This document shows, in pieces, positions 17,527-30,300 of a DNA stretch of 64,000 bases. The DNA lies in the NCBI GenBank assembly GCA_030268105.1, contig BSDZ01000103.1, positions 1,864,501 to 1,928,500 of the forward strand, read 5' to 3'. Both the position numbers and the translations under genes were made by a program. The notes under the pieces were generated by a model. The model did no database searches. It had not been told where the DNA came from and saw only the letters and a list, made by a program, of their open reading frames with translations. The DNA is from Volvox africanus (Eukaryota; Chlorophyta; Chlorophyceae; Chlamydomonadales; Volvocaceae). Every line of letters starts with the position of its first letter. Position 1 is the stretch's first letter.

Positions 17527-18952
17527 GTCTAATCACAATGTGCGCGTCGCACAAAAAATATCCTCACAGCAATAGGGCACAATTCCAATCCAACATAGCA
17601 TGGGTTGCCATGCTTGTTTTGTCTGTCCAGTGATGAAATTACCTTAACCTTGCCTTCTTTCCTTTGCGTGGGTTTTGGGCTTTGGGGCCTCGAATCTGAC
17701 ATTATGCTGATGCTTTAAATTATTGTAATGTCAAGAAATTATTTCAAAACGCCCTGAGAAGGTTCACTCCGCAAATGGCGGGTCTGTTGCAATCGTCCCC
17801 ATAGGTAAAAATATGTATTGGACCAAAAAGCTTAGCGAATCTATAGAATCACTGCCTGATTGTTAAGCCAATATGTGCCGAGGTAATGAAGATGCCAGCA
17901 ATCGTGCCGTTGTGCCATTTGCAATACCGTACTCCAAGCCCCAGGCCATGACTAAGATATTTCCATAGAAACCTGTAATAACGGGAGAGATATGCACCTG
18001 AATAGTATTCCAAGAACTGTGACTGTGATGACTTTCCGGCCGTCGACCCGTACGTTGTAAGGTGCATGCATGGGGGATGGGGTATGCAGAGGGCAAACCT
18101 CACCTCAGGATGTAGGCATTGACAGCTGATTTACCACACCGAGGGACAAAACAATGAACCCACGTTGATATCCAAATTTTCCCGCCTGTCCAGTAGTTGT
18201 CTAGCCCCTTCACAATGCATATCGTAGCGACTGATAATTTAGAAAGGCCAGTGATTGGCAGCGATGAAATGTAATGAACAGGCAAATAGTATGAGCCAGC
18301 TCGCCCGCCTGGTTTATTTGTCAAGCAGCAACGTTTAAACCGGCTTAAGACACTGTCCATCAAGAGTATGGCGCATTAGTGAGAGACGACGAGAAGGATG
18401 CGAAGAAATGAAGACACATAGCAATCATATAGCATTTACCTATAGCATTGAGCAGGCAGGATGTAAAAATGCGTGCAGTTGGCAGTTGATGACCTCTCGA
18501 TGGTAAAGCGAAAGATCATCGGCATAAAAGAGTGAATGCATCAACGAGGACAATATACGGCACAATTTCAGCAAGCTCATAATTCAATCGGTAAATTGAT
18601 GGGCATTGTCAGCATGGACACCCTCGAGCGCGCACGACTGTGACTTCAGGGAGTCAGTTGATTGCATTGTAATGTTTTTGGTTTTCATGCAGGGAAAGAT
18701 TGGGATTTGGCTCAGATAGCGTACGGGTACGGGCGTGCTGTGTTGCATTTCATGACTGCTTTCAATTTCATGATTGCACAGACCGAGAACCGCACCGGTG
18801 CCGTGTGACAAGCTGTAAACAACTAGAGATGCTTTAGTGAACTATAATTATTTTTACGGGAGGCGGGGGTTGGAACATTTGGCTGAAAACAGCCCTGTGA
18901 TAAAGGCAGGGCCATTTTCCTTGGACGCTGCGAGGAGGTTGCATAGATCGTA
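17527..18952. other. 1.4 kb gap between divergent TTM and F-box genes
   Basis: Should hold both promoters. The minus strand carries an ATG near 17700 opening MSDSRPQSPKPTQRKEGK with a GT donor, a possible alternative first exon of the TTM gene. No TATA box stands out. 17850-18500 contains short frames without recognisable motifs. Confidence 0.5.
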
Positions 18953-21900
18953 ATGCAGTCAGCAGGGCAGCGGACGAAGAGGCAAGCTGCTGCTTTAGGA
19001 GCAAATGACAAGCAGCACGCGAAGGCGCACTCAGGAACACAGCCTGCAGCATCAAGGAAGCAAAAACGACGAGCAAGTGAACATGCAGCCAATCCAGTAG
19101 CGAAGAAGACGCGGAGGAGTGCACCGGAGCTCCCGAAAGCGGGGTCCGGTGGACACGCGACGCCGGTAGCCCCAACGCGATCGGCTTACAATTTAAGGAC
19201 AAGGAGCTCGATGCCAGCATCAGGCATGTTAAATTGCACGTAGATGCTTATGGATTCCTTTCGTCGGCATCGTATGGACTTCCCATACCATAAAGAGGGT
19301 TTCCATAGATTCCATCGCTCAGAAGTGCACATCGTATTATGTACTAAAAATTACACCTCCAGAATTCTGTTGCACGTAGGCACTAGGCTGACTGATAACT
19401 CGATGCCCGTCAGCGCACCGACTGGCGGCCTACCTAGCAGCGTCAGGCCCCGAAGCCCAAACCAAATGGCCACCTGGAACGAGCTCCCTGTGGAGGTCTT
19501 GAAGGTATACACAACGCGAGCGCTTGCGCACCATGGCTACGGACCAGGTCCGTTTGCTCTGTTTCCGCAACCTGCTCGCCCCAGCGCATGGATGGCATCC
19601 TCGTGGCCGCGTGGATGCCTCCAATGGGCTCCTATACATGGATTCTGCCTCCATTAACATGGCAGCGTGACCTATTACCGCGGGTTGTATGTACTCTGGG
19701 ATGACGCTTGCTGGTTCCTGTGACGGCGTGTATGTTTCTCTCCTGCCTACCCGCTGTGTAGATGGCTCTCTGATGATCTGGGCACATGCGCATCCATGTG
19801 AACCTTTGCCTCCATATGAACCTTTGTCCCTGTGACTGCTCAGATTATATGTCAGCACCTCGACCCAGGAACAATTTTGGCAGCGCGTAGAGTCGCTGTT
19901 GCTATGCGGGAGGCCTGTACCTCCGCACCCGTGCGGCTTCGGTTCACGCTCCCGATGCAGAGCAGCCCATGGGTACCAGCACAGCTCGAGGCGTGGGAGC
20001 GTCGAATCAATGGAGTCGCTGGTCTTCTAGGCAGCGGCAAGATGGCGGCGAAAGAGTTGCAGCTCAGAATGGAGGGAGCTGCTAGCTGGAAGGTATATTC
20101 GCTGTGGCGATTCGTCTTGTATGTGCACATAACTGTTCAACCTCTGCAGAAGGCGTTTGTGGACACGCAACACGACATTGAAATCCCAGACGGCCCGTTA
20201 CAGCAGTAATAGAACCATGATCGGACGTAAAAGAAACTCACCCTTAGCCTAGCACGGTAGATGCGGCGTTCCATGGTGGGTCCTTGAAGAGTAAGCCGCT
20301 GGAATGGCTCATCTATTGCGGGCGTTACTAGCTTTTACAAGTTCGTCTGCAACACTACATCACAAGCATTATTACTCTTGGGTTACGCAAACCATGGACT
20401 TGGCTACTGGAAGCCACGGCCTCTACGCAATTACCCATCAGTGCCGAAACCACCACATCGCATAGCGTTATAATAATTGCTGGGATGAGGTGTGCATTAA
20501 CAGCAAACTTTGCCGTCTTACGACCATATCCGCAGGGAGAAGACAGCATGCCGGCAGCTCAAATTCTGAATGCGGTGCAGCGCCTCGCACCGCTGCTGGT
20601 CTCGCTCGGCAAACTGGGTTCTCTGGCAGCAATGCCGGTTACGCATTTGGACGTCGAGCTGCCGATCACTGTGGAGGTAAACGCCACGGTTTGAGCACGT
20701 TGCCCGCAGGCTAAAACACAAGCCATACAAGCTACACTCACTCACGCAATGTTGATGTATTATTACTTGTTGTAGGATTGTCGGTAAATTAACAGGCTAA
20801 CCCCCCAGGAAGACCTACAGGCCTAAAAGCGGGTTTGACGCGTGCATAGTGTATGCTTCTGTAGTGACTTCATCATGTTCGCAATTGTGTGCGGTTAAGG
20901 GTAAACCCCTGCTGGCCGGCTTCTGCTATTGCGTTTTTGACGTGATAGCGTTGCAGATAGCGCCCGATGTTTTTAAGAGAACCGTCGGTGGATTCCCACC
21001 ACTCGCCACACTTCAGTGTTGTGGCAGCCATAAGGCCTGCTTAGGTCGCCTGCACCAAGATGGAAGCACGCGTTGAGGTTCATGGGCTTGCCCCTCCCTC
21101 AACAGACAATGCAGATGCTGTCCAACGCGCTGCCCCATGTTGCTTCGCTCCAATTGGACAGCTTGATACCGCCACCCCATAACCATGCTATGGTCCTGTC
21201 GGAAACCAGCGGATTCGCGAACGTTCGCAAGTTGGACATATGCGTCACGGCTTGGGACCAGGTCCAGTACTTATCGGCGTTGACGCAGCTGACGGACCTG
21301 AACGTGCGGTATTGCATCTGGTGCGTAAAGTGGGTTGGATTGCCTGATTAAGGTTATCATTTATTAACGAAGTTAAAGTGAAGTCGTTACAGTGAATTCC
21401 GGTCGAAGCCCAGCTGCCTTACGCTGAAACAGTAGAAGACTTGAAGCTACACCTTGTTCCAGCATGGTGCCCAGGGGAACACAGGGACCTAAGGGAATAC
21501 AGGGTCGTCTGCTCACGGTGATATATCCCATTATCCCAAGCAGTGACTTATGCTATGCCAATCGGGGTACTCTTCCGAAACGCTGTTAACATGGCGTGTT
21601 ATGCTTCTGTGGTCACTGTGGACCGCTTGTGGCCTGTTTTTCTTCCATCTAACTTCCATAGGAAGCAATCACGCAGGTCGCGTCTGAGTTTCGACACGTT
21701 ATATGTCCTCGGAAATCACCACCAGAAGTGTGGCAGGGGCGAAGTTCCACCCAAATCATATCATAAGTAAAATCGGCTCTAGGGCGATAAAATTCATTGA
21801 GTAGTTCGTTGCTCCTTATAAACTTTACCCCATCCCGAATTCATCGGGACTATGGGATAGAATTTTTAATTTTAGCTTGCTTTGCTCTTTGAACGGCACA

Positions 21901-24435
21901 ATCCCTCGCCATCTCTGCTTATAAATGCCTTATTACGTTGCACAGTCGTGCCCGACTCCATCCCCCTCAGGAACATCCCCGAACTGACGCCGCTGGCTGG
22001 TCTCCCGAACCTCACCACCTTCGGTATCCAGGTATGCTTAGGTTTAGTGGCATTTTTACATAGGAACGATCGACTTTTTTGTGCCTCCAACGGCACTTAG
22101 GGCTTCCATGACCCGCGGTGCCTACTAGCGTTGCTACGCTTAGGTTGTGGTGAGCGTTGTCGAACAGCGCAACCATACGTCGCCGCCAGTGACGTGGGGG
22201 TTTAGTTAGCCCACAAGCATCGATACCGTTTGCGCTGTCCGATGCTTACCCACTACGTTTGTCTTATTTTCTTCCTCGCCGTGATTCCGTGTATCCGCAA
22301 ATTTGGATGAGCACTAAACTGAGACCACTTACCTTTCCTGCTCTTTACCGCAATCCTCACCGATATGACATGTATACCTGAACAGGTCCTAGATGATCGC
22401 GCTCGCTTTCAACTGGACTTCCTAGGGTCGCTGGTACGAAGCTCAATAAGCTTGCGCCACCTGCGGGCCGATATCATTCTCTCCCGCACGGTAGTCAGCG
22501 AGAGCGGTCCCGCCAGCTGCGACTTCTTAGCAGGTTGCGGGCTGGAGACACTCAAGCTGGACGTGAGGGTGCCCGAGGACGCTGCTCGAACAGCGCACTC
22601 GCACTTTCGTAACCTGTACTTGGCGCCTCTAGGCTGCAAGGTGCGTGCCCGCATATGCTTAGAGGCAACGATTAAACCTGCCGCAGATACCCAAGGCCGC
22701 TGTTGTTTTCCGAAAAGTTAATGAGGAAATGTGATAAATGTAAATTGCCCAAGGACCGCTAATGTGTGGTAATGGTTCGGTGCGTGTTGTTCAGTGCGTG
22801 TTGAAGTTGTGGGGGAAACACATGTGTGCTGTTTGATTCATGGACCACGGAAGGGGTAAGCTGCGACACTGCGTCCGGCACTGTGGTTTCTTTCTCTGTC
22901 GCCTTAGTCGTTAGTCCTTATTGCTGATTGGATGTTTTCCGTTGCTCTCTATCGTGCCGTCGTGAAGGTGTACCTGACTATTCGCGCTGATGCCCTATCA
23001 CGAGAGACATCTTTCGAGTCTGCTGCCACACGCGGTGTGAACCTCTCCATGCCGCGGCTGGGCATGGCGCATCCAGCGCCTGCCGAATCGCGAGAGCGCT
23101 GGAGCTCTCTTAATATGTCAGACCTAGGAACTCACCCTCACGGCGCGCTGACGCTGCTGCACCTGCGCGGCTACCACACCGCTTTGTCAATGCTGCCGGA
23201 CCTCAGCGCGGCGTGCCTAACCAGGCTTCAGGTAAATGCGGGTTTGCTGGACAGGAATCTTGCTGCTGTATGTTCTGGGTTTCGTTTCTCTTCTGTAGAC
23301 CTTTATCGCGTTGAAAACCGGCCTTCGCACGCACTTGCACGTAGTCTATACAGCTCTCTTGCGGTACACAGTGTCAGGATAGTTAGGGCTGACAGCAAAA
23401 AGCTGTGCGGCTAGATTTCATACATATTTTTCATGTATTGGTTATGGCTGTACTGTGCCTCGCGATGTAAACGTTCCCCTGTCCACGGCACTGCCCACGG
23501 CTACTTGCCTGCCTTAGATCAGCAATGCCAGGCTGAGCCCCGCGGACTTCGCCGTCTTAGGCAGCTGCACTACAATTGAGCACCTCTTCATGCGGTTCAC
23601 GTACCAGCCAGATCCCCCCGGCAGTGGCGGCTCCACCCTCTCGGACACTGCGATCAGCTCGTGCAATGGCGGCTCGCAGTCCGTCACACAGACTTTGGTT
23701 GACTTAATTCGACCACGGGAGCTGCAGAACTCCCTCCGCTTAGCGGTGCACGGTACACATGGGATGCTCACTCGGGCACGTAAGTCTTTACAGGAAGCCG
23801 GCCGGCGCAGCACGGGCAGCGCCACTGAAGCGCCGGCGCACCCGCCGGACTGTACCAGTAAACCCGCGCCGTACGCCCTCCAACCACTCCTCAAGCTGGA
23901 GAGGTTACGGAGCTTGGAACTGCTAGAGGAGCCCCAGCCCCCAGCTGCTCTGCCGCCTCGCTTGAGCACTGTAGGCGCAGGCGCTGGTGTTTATCCGTCT
24001 CCCCTTGCAACCGGGGGAGCAGTCACAGACGCTGGAACCTCGGGAACGTGTACCCGTCGCAGCACACTGGCGGCCGCGGTGGGCCCGTCATCATCTGCTG
24101 CAGCGGCTCCACAGGCGCAGGGGACGCAAACTCTGTTACCGCTTACCAGGTCGGGGCTGTGGCATTTTTTGGAACACGTTTCCGGTATGCCGGACTTGAA
24201 GGCCGTGTCGATCCGCTTTCTGACGGAGGGAGCGGACCTTCCGGATTGTCCCTGCCGAACGTCCTGTTTTGCGTCCGGCACCAAGGGTTTTGCGCCCCCC
24301 CATCCTATCAACGGAGGGGACGTGCGCTGTTTGTTCGTCATGGATCCCGAATGCTACAAGTTCGTGCTTGGGAGCTTGGTGGTGCAGAGCTCCAGATGGT
24401 ATCGGCCCAGCGCCTGGCCGCCATCGGACAGCTGA
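18953..24435 (+). CDS. F-box protein with leucine-rich-repeat-like C-terminus
   Basis: Probable SCF ubiquitin-ligase substrate adaptor. Exons: 18953-19239, 19414-19504, 19844-20092, 20536-20676, 21106-21324, (one unresolved, perhaps in 21414-21517), 21946-22031, 22386-22640, 22968-23231, 23518-24435. Phases match at every listed junction except around the unresolved exon. Seen: a Lys/Arg-rich N-terminus with likely nuclear signals (KQKRR, KKTRR) and SAYNLRTRSS; the F-box WNELPVEVLK joined across an intron to IICQHLDPGTILAARRV; then LRR-like segments such as LQLDSLIPPP, VRKLDICVTAWDQVQYLSAL, LTPLAGLPNLTTFGIQ, LRHLRADIIL and LTLLHLRGYHTALSMLPDL. The last exon has a Gly/Ser/Ala-rich stretch. Alternative starts are ATG 19403 or 19466; the 18953 start is preferred because the 19239/19414 junction keeps frame. 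Substrate unknown. Confidence 0.75.
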
Positions 24436-27354
24436 GGCCGGTGGCTTCTGGGGAGTCATGAAGCTAAATAGGACACGGCCCAAGGGTCGTGCCTTGTTGT
24501 GTGGTAGAATGGCACGGCAAAACAAGGCAAGGCAAGACCCGGATTTCTTAGGGGACTGGTGTTTGGAGTTGACTAGATAAGCCTGGGCAGTGCGGCCAGC
24601 GCCGCGTATTATCCCTCAGGCTGGGAGGACATGTGATGAGCGAAGAGCTGCTGAAGTCATGGAGGGGTGGGGGTTAGAGGCAGGGACGTATTGCGTGTTC
24701 CGATTGCATTCCGGTGCTGCGTGTGTAATCGCTCTATTGATCTCTCACCTCCGTTTATGATTAAGATGTGCGCACGGGATGTTGTGTCCTCGTGTACTGA
24801 TTAGTCTGCAGGCACCAGGTTTCAGTCCACCCTCCCATGCCATGCAGCTTGTGCGCGCTGGCAACGGTGAGATATCTTAACGGCGGTTGACCATTTAACG
24901 CTGCTTCATTTGCGCGTGATGCTGAATGGTTCCTGCCTTGCCTAATGCTGCTCCCTGTATTGTTCTTTTGTCTAAACTCGTGTCTGCTGACTGTATGGCG
25001 TGGTGTCAATTATTCTTGTTGACATGGGCGCGATGGCGCTGTTATGCCGAGCACTGGGTTGTCTGATTTACAGTAAGCCCATTGCTTCACGTTAACTGTG
25101 CACTGCTGTCGTTTCCTTCGCAGTGCAAGCACAGGACGGCTCGTACGTTTGCTTAGTGCAGGCGCGGGTTGCGGGGAAGGCGTTGCATGCAGCCGCCTGT
25201 CATTTTAAGGACGCATAAGAGTTGCAGGGGGCCCTGTTTATAGAGCTTCAGGGCAACGGGTGCCGTGTTTGGGTGCCACCGAGTTGCTTGCAGGTGGAGT
25301 GCAACTAGTTATCACAGTTTTGGGTCGCAGCTCGGCGTAAGAAACAGATGTGACTTTGACGGGAAGTCTGTAGAAGTTTATTCTAGGCGTCAAGAGAATG
25401 CAAGGGCCTGAAGTCTCGCATGGCAGTTGGCACCAGAGGAGACCAGGGGCACCAAGCTTTCTCTAGGTTGGCAAAAGCTGAATCCAAATGCGTGTATCGC
25501 TTGTGCTGCAATTTTACATGCGGTACCGTGTGCAGCTGTATGTGGATATAACTGGATAACTGGATGCGGACATACGATATCGAACATGCCTTTATTCGTG
25601 TTTCGCAGCCCGTTTGGCGCCTTCTTGAACAAATCTTCGTGCAGGCGTGTGCCTCGGTTGCAGATTACAGGACAGCGAGCATACGAGAGACGTCGATTTC
25701 ATCGCACCGTTACACTTGGGAGGTGGGTATATTTGTATAGCGCTTTGTGGCAGTGTTAAGACGCACGAGGACGGTCAGTAAGGCCCTTTTGCTCTCCGCA
25801 TCAAAAAGGATAAAGGAGCGCTGGCAAAGGTAAAGCACCGCTCATTTATTCTTTGGGGCAATCCTTCCGACGTGCTTCACAGACACGGCAGTGACGGACA
25901 TGGTGTGTGTTGGAAGCGGGAATCTGTAATCTGTGGGGGGAGGGGTGAAAATTGTCTGTTTTGGGGGTTGTTTTCGGGAATGACTACAACCGGTCTGTGG
26001 ATTGCAGGCATGGCTTTTACCTTCTTATCTCCCTAGGTTTGACGTGCACATGCAGTGGATTGTCTGTAATGGCCCCATGGCCTCAGTTGCAACAACCTTA
26101 TGTCGTACATATGAACGCGTTGTGGGGATGCCTGTTGCCTTTCAAACCCACCAATCGCTGCTCCATGGGCTTTCCTCAGGCCGCTGTGCCACTCAGTGCC
26201 TCGTTTCGCAGCAGCAAACACCTTGTGAAGCCTACTGACATCTGCTGACATCGTGCATAATAACGAAGGACACAACGTATGGAAGCTGCCATTGGATGCT
26301 TTGTATGATGCTGAGGTTGAATGCTTGTAAGCTTGAATACCTATTTTAATGCTGTAATAATCATTGCAACTGATTTTTTGTCCTAAGGCACTGGTGTAAG
26401 CCTTGGAAGCCCTATCAGCTTCAATCTAAGTCATCGATCACCTTGTATTCTAACATGCCGATCACAATGTACAGGTTAAGGTAGCCCTTGGCTTTTTGTG
26501 ACTGTCTTAATCGCAGATTGCAGCTGCATATAGCGCATCTCGAATGCAGGAGCCCGAGTCATACACAAACACACACTTCTTGCATTATTTTGGTCTTCTA
26601 CGATGCGGTAAGGACCAACTGGGCAATGCCGAAATTCACTAGATTTGCCTGAGACGGTTATCGAATGTGGGGAGGACCTAACCCTCCTCTCATAAAGTTT
26701 CGTTCTTTCCTCGTTGAATGATTATGCCTTTTACAATCTCCCTTCTTCTTTTATAACTTTTCTTGTTTCAGCTTGCACTCCTTGAGCCTCCTGGCTCAGC
26801 CGGGCCTTAAGAGCTTTAACAAGTTGAATGATGATCATCATCGTCATAGTCTTCTTACTTACAGAACAAAGGCAATGAATTACAGCAATTGGTAGTGCAG
26901 TAGTTGTGGCGTCTTCTGCGCTGGGTTTTCTTAACTCCTTTATAGTCAAGAAACTTTTTACAAAGTTGGATCCTCTCTTTAATATGACCTACACTTTTCT
27001 TATAAAACTTGATAAGTAAGGCACCATTCGCTTTATAACTGTGCTGTACCATTGCGAGGCAATGACAAATCAGAGCCATCCGTCCTGCCGTTCGTCGTAA
27101 GATGACAGCAACTCATGGCTCCCTCGATTACAACTGGTGTTTCTCATTTATATACTTAACGTACTTTAAACTCAATTTCTATGTGTATGGAGCGTGGGCA
27201 AATTACTTCAGGAAGCAGGGCCGTGATAACGGAATTGGCTTTCCTGGTTTCTCGGTGCCTGCCTGGCATAATGACTGTATAGTTGCATTTTGGCCGAAAA
27301 TCGTGAATGTAACAGATTAAGCTCCGGCCTTTAAGGGTTTGGAGCTATTCTATA
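24436..27354. other. 2.9 kb intergenic between F-box and kinase genes
   Basis: Contains the 3' end of the F-box transcript and the upstream region of the kinase gene. 26300-27300 is clearly more AT-rich. It has two overlapping minus-strand frames (27079-26855 and 26949-26731, in different frames) rich in Lys and without a recognisable motif, perhaps a degenerate mobile-element relic. Nothing else can be supported. Confidence 0.5.
24724..24728 (+). terminator. possible TGTAA polyadenylation signal
   Basis: TGTAA is the usual poly(A) signal of volvocine algae. This copy lies about 290 bp after the F-box gene stop. A pentamer is common by chance, so this is only a candidate. Confidence 0.3.
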
Positions 27355-30300
27355 ATGGCAGCTCTGGTTCGCTGCATGGTGCTCGTCTTCCTTCTAACAA
27401 AAGTGATGGGATTTGGCTATCATACAAACTTATTGAATTTAGGGACTCGACGTGTGGAGGTTTACAGCGACGTCGACCTGGTCTCTGCGCTGCAAGATGA
27501 TTCTATTGATAGAATCGTCCTAATGCGTGATATGAAGCTTGGGGACGAATGGGATAGGCAGGTGAGCAAACATTGGAGTTCGTGCCTGCGGCTCCAAGAC
27601 GATATTGCCTAGCTGAAGGAAGTGACCATGAAGGCCCATACAAAAATGAAATATGTATTATGTGTTTGTCCAAGATGCCAAATTCCGAACGTTTCCCGCT
27701 TTCAATTTCAACGGGCCACCCTTGAAACAGGATATCTTCCCTCTCCACATAAGGAGGAACGTTACGATCAAGGGCAGCTTAGAGGCTAGCGTCGTTGCAT
27801 CTCTGGACTTCCGATATCTTATAGGTAATTAATGACGGTGTTTCCCGCGCAAACTGCCATTCCTCACTATGCCGTGGCCAACGTTCGGTTACATGCAACG
27901 GCACGGACCTTACATATTCCTCAAAGTTGGACCGTAGTTTTGTGATCCCGTCGAAGCCTGAGGATCGTACCTCAGACCTCCGGACTCTCCCCGGCGTGAT
28001 ACCTGCCCGGAACGCCAAGCTCGGGATCGCCGTGGGGTAGCCCGGACCTCCAGCGCGCATTTTTTTCGTTTTGAGTGCCTTCGATTTATTCCATCCAGTC
28101 CCTGCGTCTGTCTCCACCCTAAAATAAAGGGAAAAATCCATTTGGGTCATGCCGTGGCATGCGGCCCTTACTGCCCCCACCTTCCCCCTCCCCGGTAATA
28201 TTCGTTTTCCGCATTTGGGATTTGAGTTTCTTGGCAATTATATTCATGTGCTGGCCGTCCCGTCACGTTTTCCCCTTTTTCGCCACGTTGATTCGTGCTA
28301 GTCTTGTCGAGCTTAGCGTGCCTGTTTAACCAACCTAAACCCACATTGTTGGTTGCAACTAGCTGGGTTCCCTCAGTTGCACAACTCCCTTGTTTGTCAC
28401 CCTTAGTGCCTCTTAGGTTTTGTGGCATATCAAAAAAAAGTCGCGCGATCACACCGGATGAATTCCCCCCTGCCAGCCTCAATACACAGTGCCCTGTATA
28501 ACCCCATCCATAGAGCCTGACTGCCCTGTTGCCACCCATGCCCTCCATAGGCAAGCTGCGGTTACACACCGGTATCTGGCTGTCCATCTTTCGGTTACGA
28601 CTGCGTGGGCTTTCTTCCTCCTACGCGCCCAGCTTTCCCTTCGTGGCGACCAGCCCGGGATCCCATGTGCTGTTCCAGGACTGCGTTTTGCACAGAACCG
28701 CATGTGTTCCGTTGGTAATGGTGCATGATAGTATTAAAGCTTCGTTACCACAGCCGCGTCTGCAGTCCGGGGCGGCACCCGCAGGTGCAGCCGCCGGCAG
28801 TGGTGGCTGTGACGGCTGTACCGAAGACGCCGGTTCTACTGTAATCCCGAGCCAGGTACCCAGCCCCGGTTTCGGAGCGGGGCCAGGAGTCGAGGCGGGG
28901 TTGGTGGCGGGAGCAGGTCAATTCGCCTCAGCCGTGGATATTGATCTCCTAAAGAATTACTGCTTCCATACGGTTGCCGAAGGGAAAGAATGCCGTCCGG
29001 TAGCTCTGATGCTGCGGAGCTATGCTTACGAAACACCATGGCGCGCAGCAGGGGCGCTGGGCACTGGCGGCTTTGTGCTGCACGCGCGCAACACCACTAT
29101 GGTGTGGTGAGTGTGTGTTTGCATGCATGTGCTCTGTTTGCATGCATGTATGTGCGTGGGAGAGAGACAAAAGGGAGAGATCTTAGGGCTTCGGCGCAAA
29201 GCCCACAGGTTAGTCCAGATGGGCTCATTCCCATGCGCATGTGCCTCCCCTGAGGCCCGGGTCAGCATTTAAACCAGACAATGGCTGTTGAATTGCGCGA
29301 GGAATCAAAATTTGAAGGAGTTAAACCTTGTTTAAGGAAAGGAAGAAGGCTAGCAAGAAGTTAGAGCGAACTGTAATAGTGGTAAGCCACCTCCTCAGTA
29401 ACACGCATACCATATGTGCCTCACGGACCTTAATGGCGCTCAGTGACTATCCCGTCAGTGAGGAGTGTATGCGGGAGAGCGGTCCGGAATTCTGCGTCTC
29501 AAGGGAGTGGTCACGCCGACAGCGGGAGGAGCACTGGAGGCGCAGTGCCATCCGCATGGTACTGACGACCGCATGTAAGTCCTGCTTTTACGCCTCCTAA
29601 GTCCTGCATTTTCTTCTTACACCTTCCAGTCTCCAGGGTGCGTCCCCAACCCTCATGTGCCGTGGTGTTGACCCGCAGAGCGTATCTAAGCTGCGAAGAA
29701 ACGTTATGTTGTACTGTGTCATGTTGACTAGGAACGCGAACGAAGAAAGTGAGACACCGCGGGTGCTCTAGGGATGTACTTGAGATGCGTCATCCAGCTC
29801 GCCTGCCCGTCTCTGTCGGGAAGCAGAACGCGTGACGCGGGCCGCTGCACACCAGCACGCGGTATGGCAGCTTTAATATGCTCAATTCCGCGACTGCGAA
29901 CCCCACAGGTACACTGGTCGCACTGGCGGGGGGCTGGTGGCTATTCCGACGCTATGCAGCAGCGGCGTGGCCAGGGGTACCAGCACGCGACGCCGCCGCC
30001 GGTGCCGCCGTCCCTTTGCAAATGCCAAATTCCCCCACAGCTTCCACGTCGCAATGCCTTGTGGAGGTATCGGCGGACGCAGTGGCGGCCGAAGCGGCGG
30101 GAATGGCTGCGGGAGGCCCGCCATCTCGCATCTCCTCGCAGCGGCCGCTGGTGCAGATGCCATGGAAGGCGACGACGATGATGGATCCGGCGACGCTGGC
30201 GAATGGTGGTGACGTCAGCGGCGACTCGCGGGTCCCTTCTATCGGGCCAACGTGGGTAGTGGGTCAGGCAAAGAATTAGGGTCCATCCAGACCTTCTATC

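Noticed and set aside
20150..20209. Short exon-like segment AFVDTQHDIEIPDGP after an AG in the F-box gene
   Set aside because: Runs into TAA with no usable donor; skipping it keeps perfect phase from 20092 to 20536.
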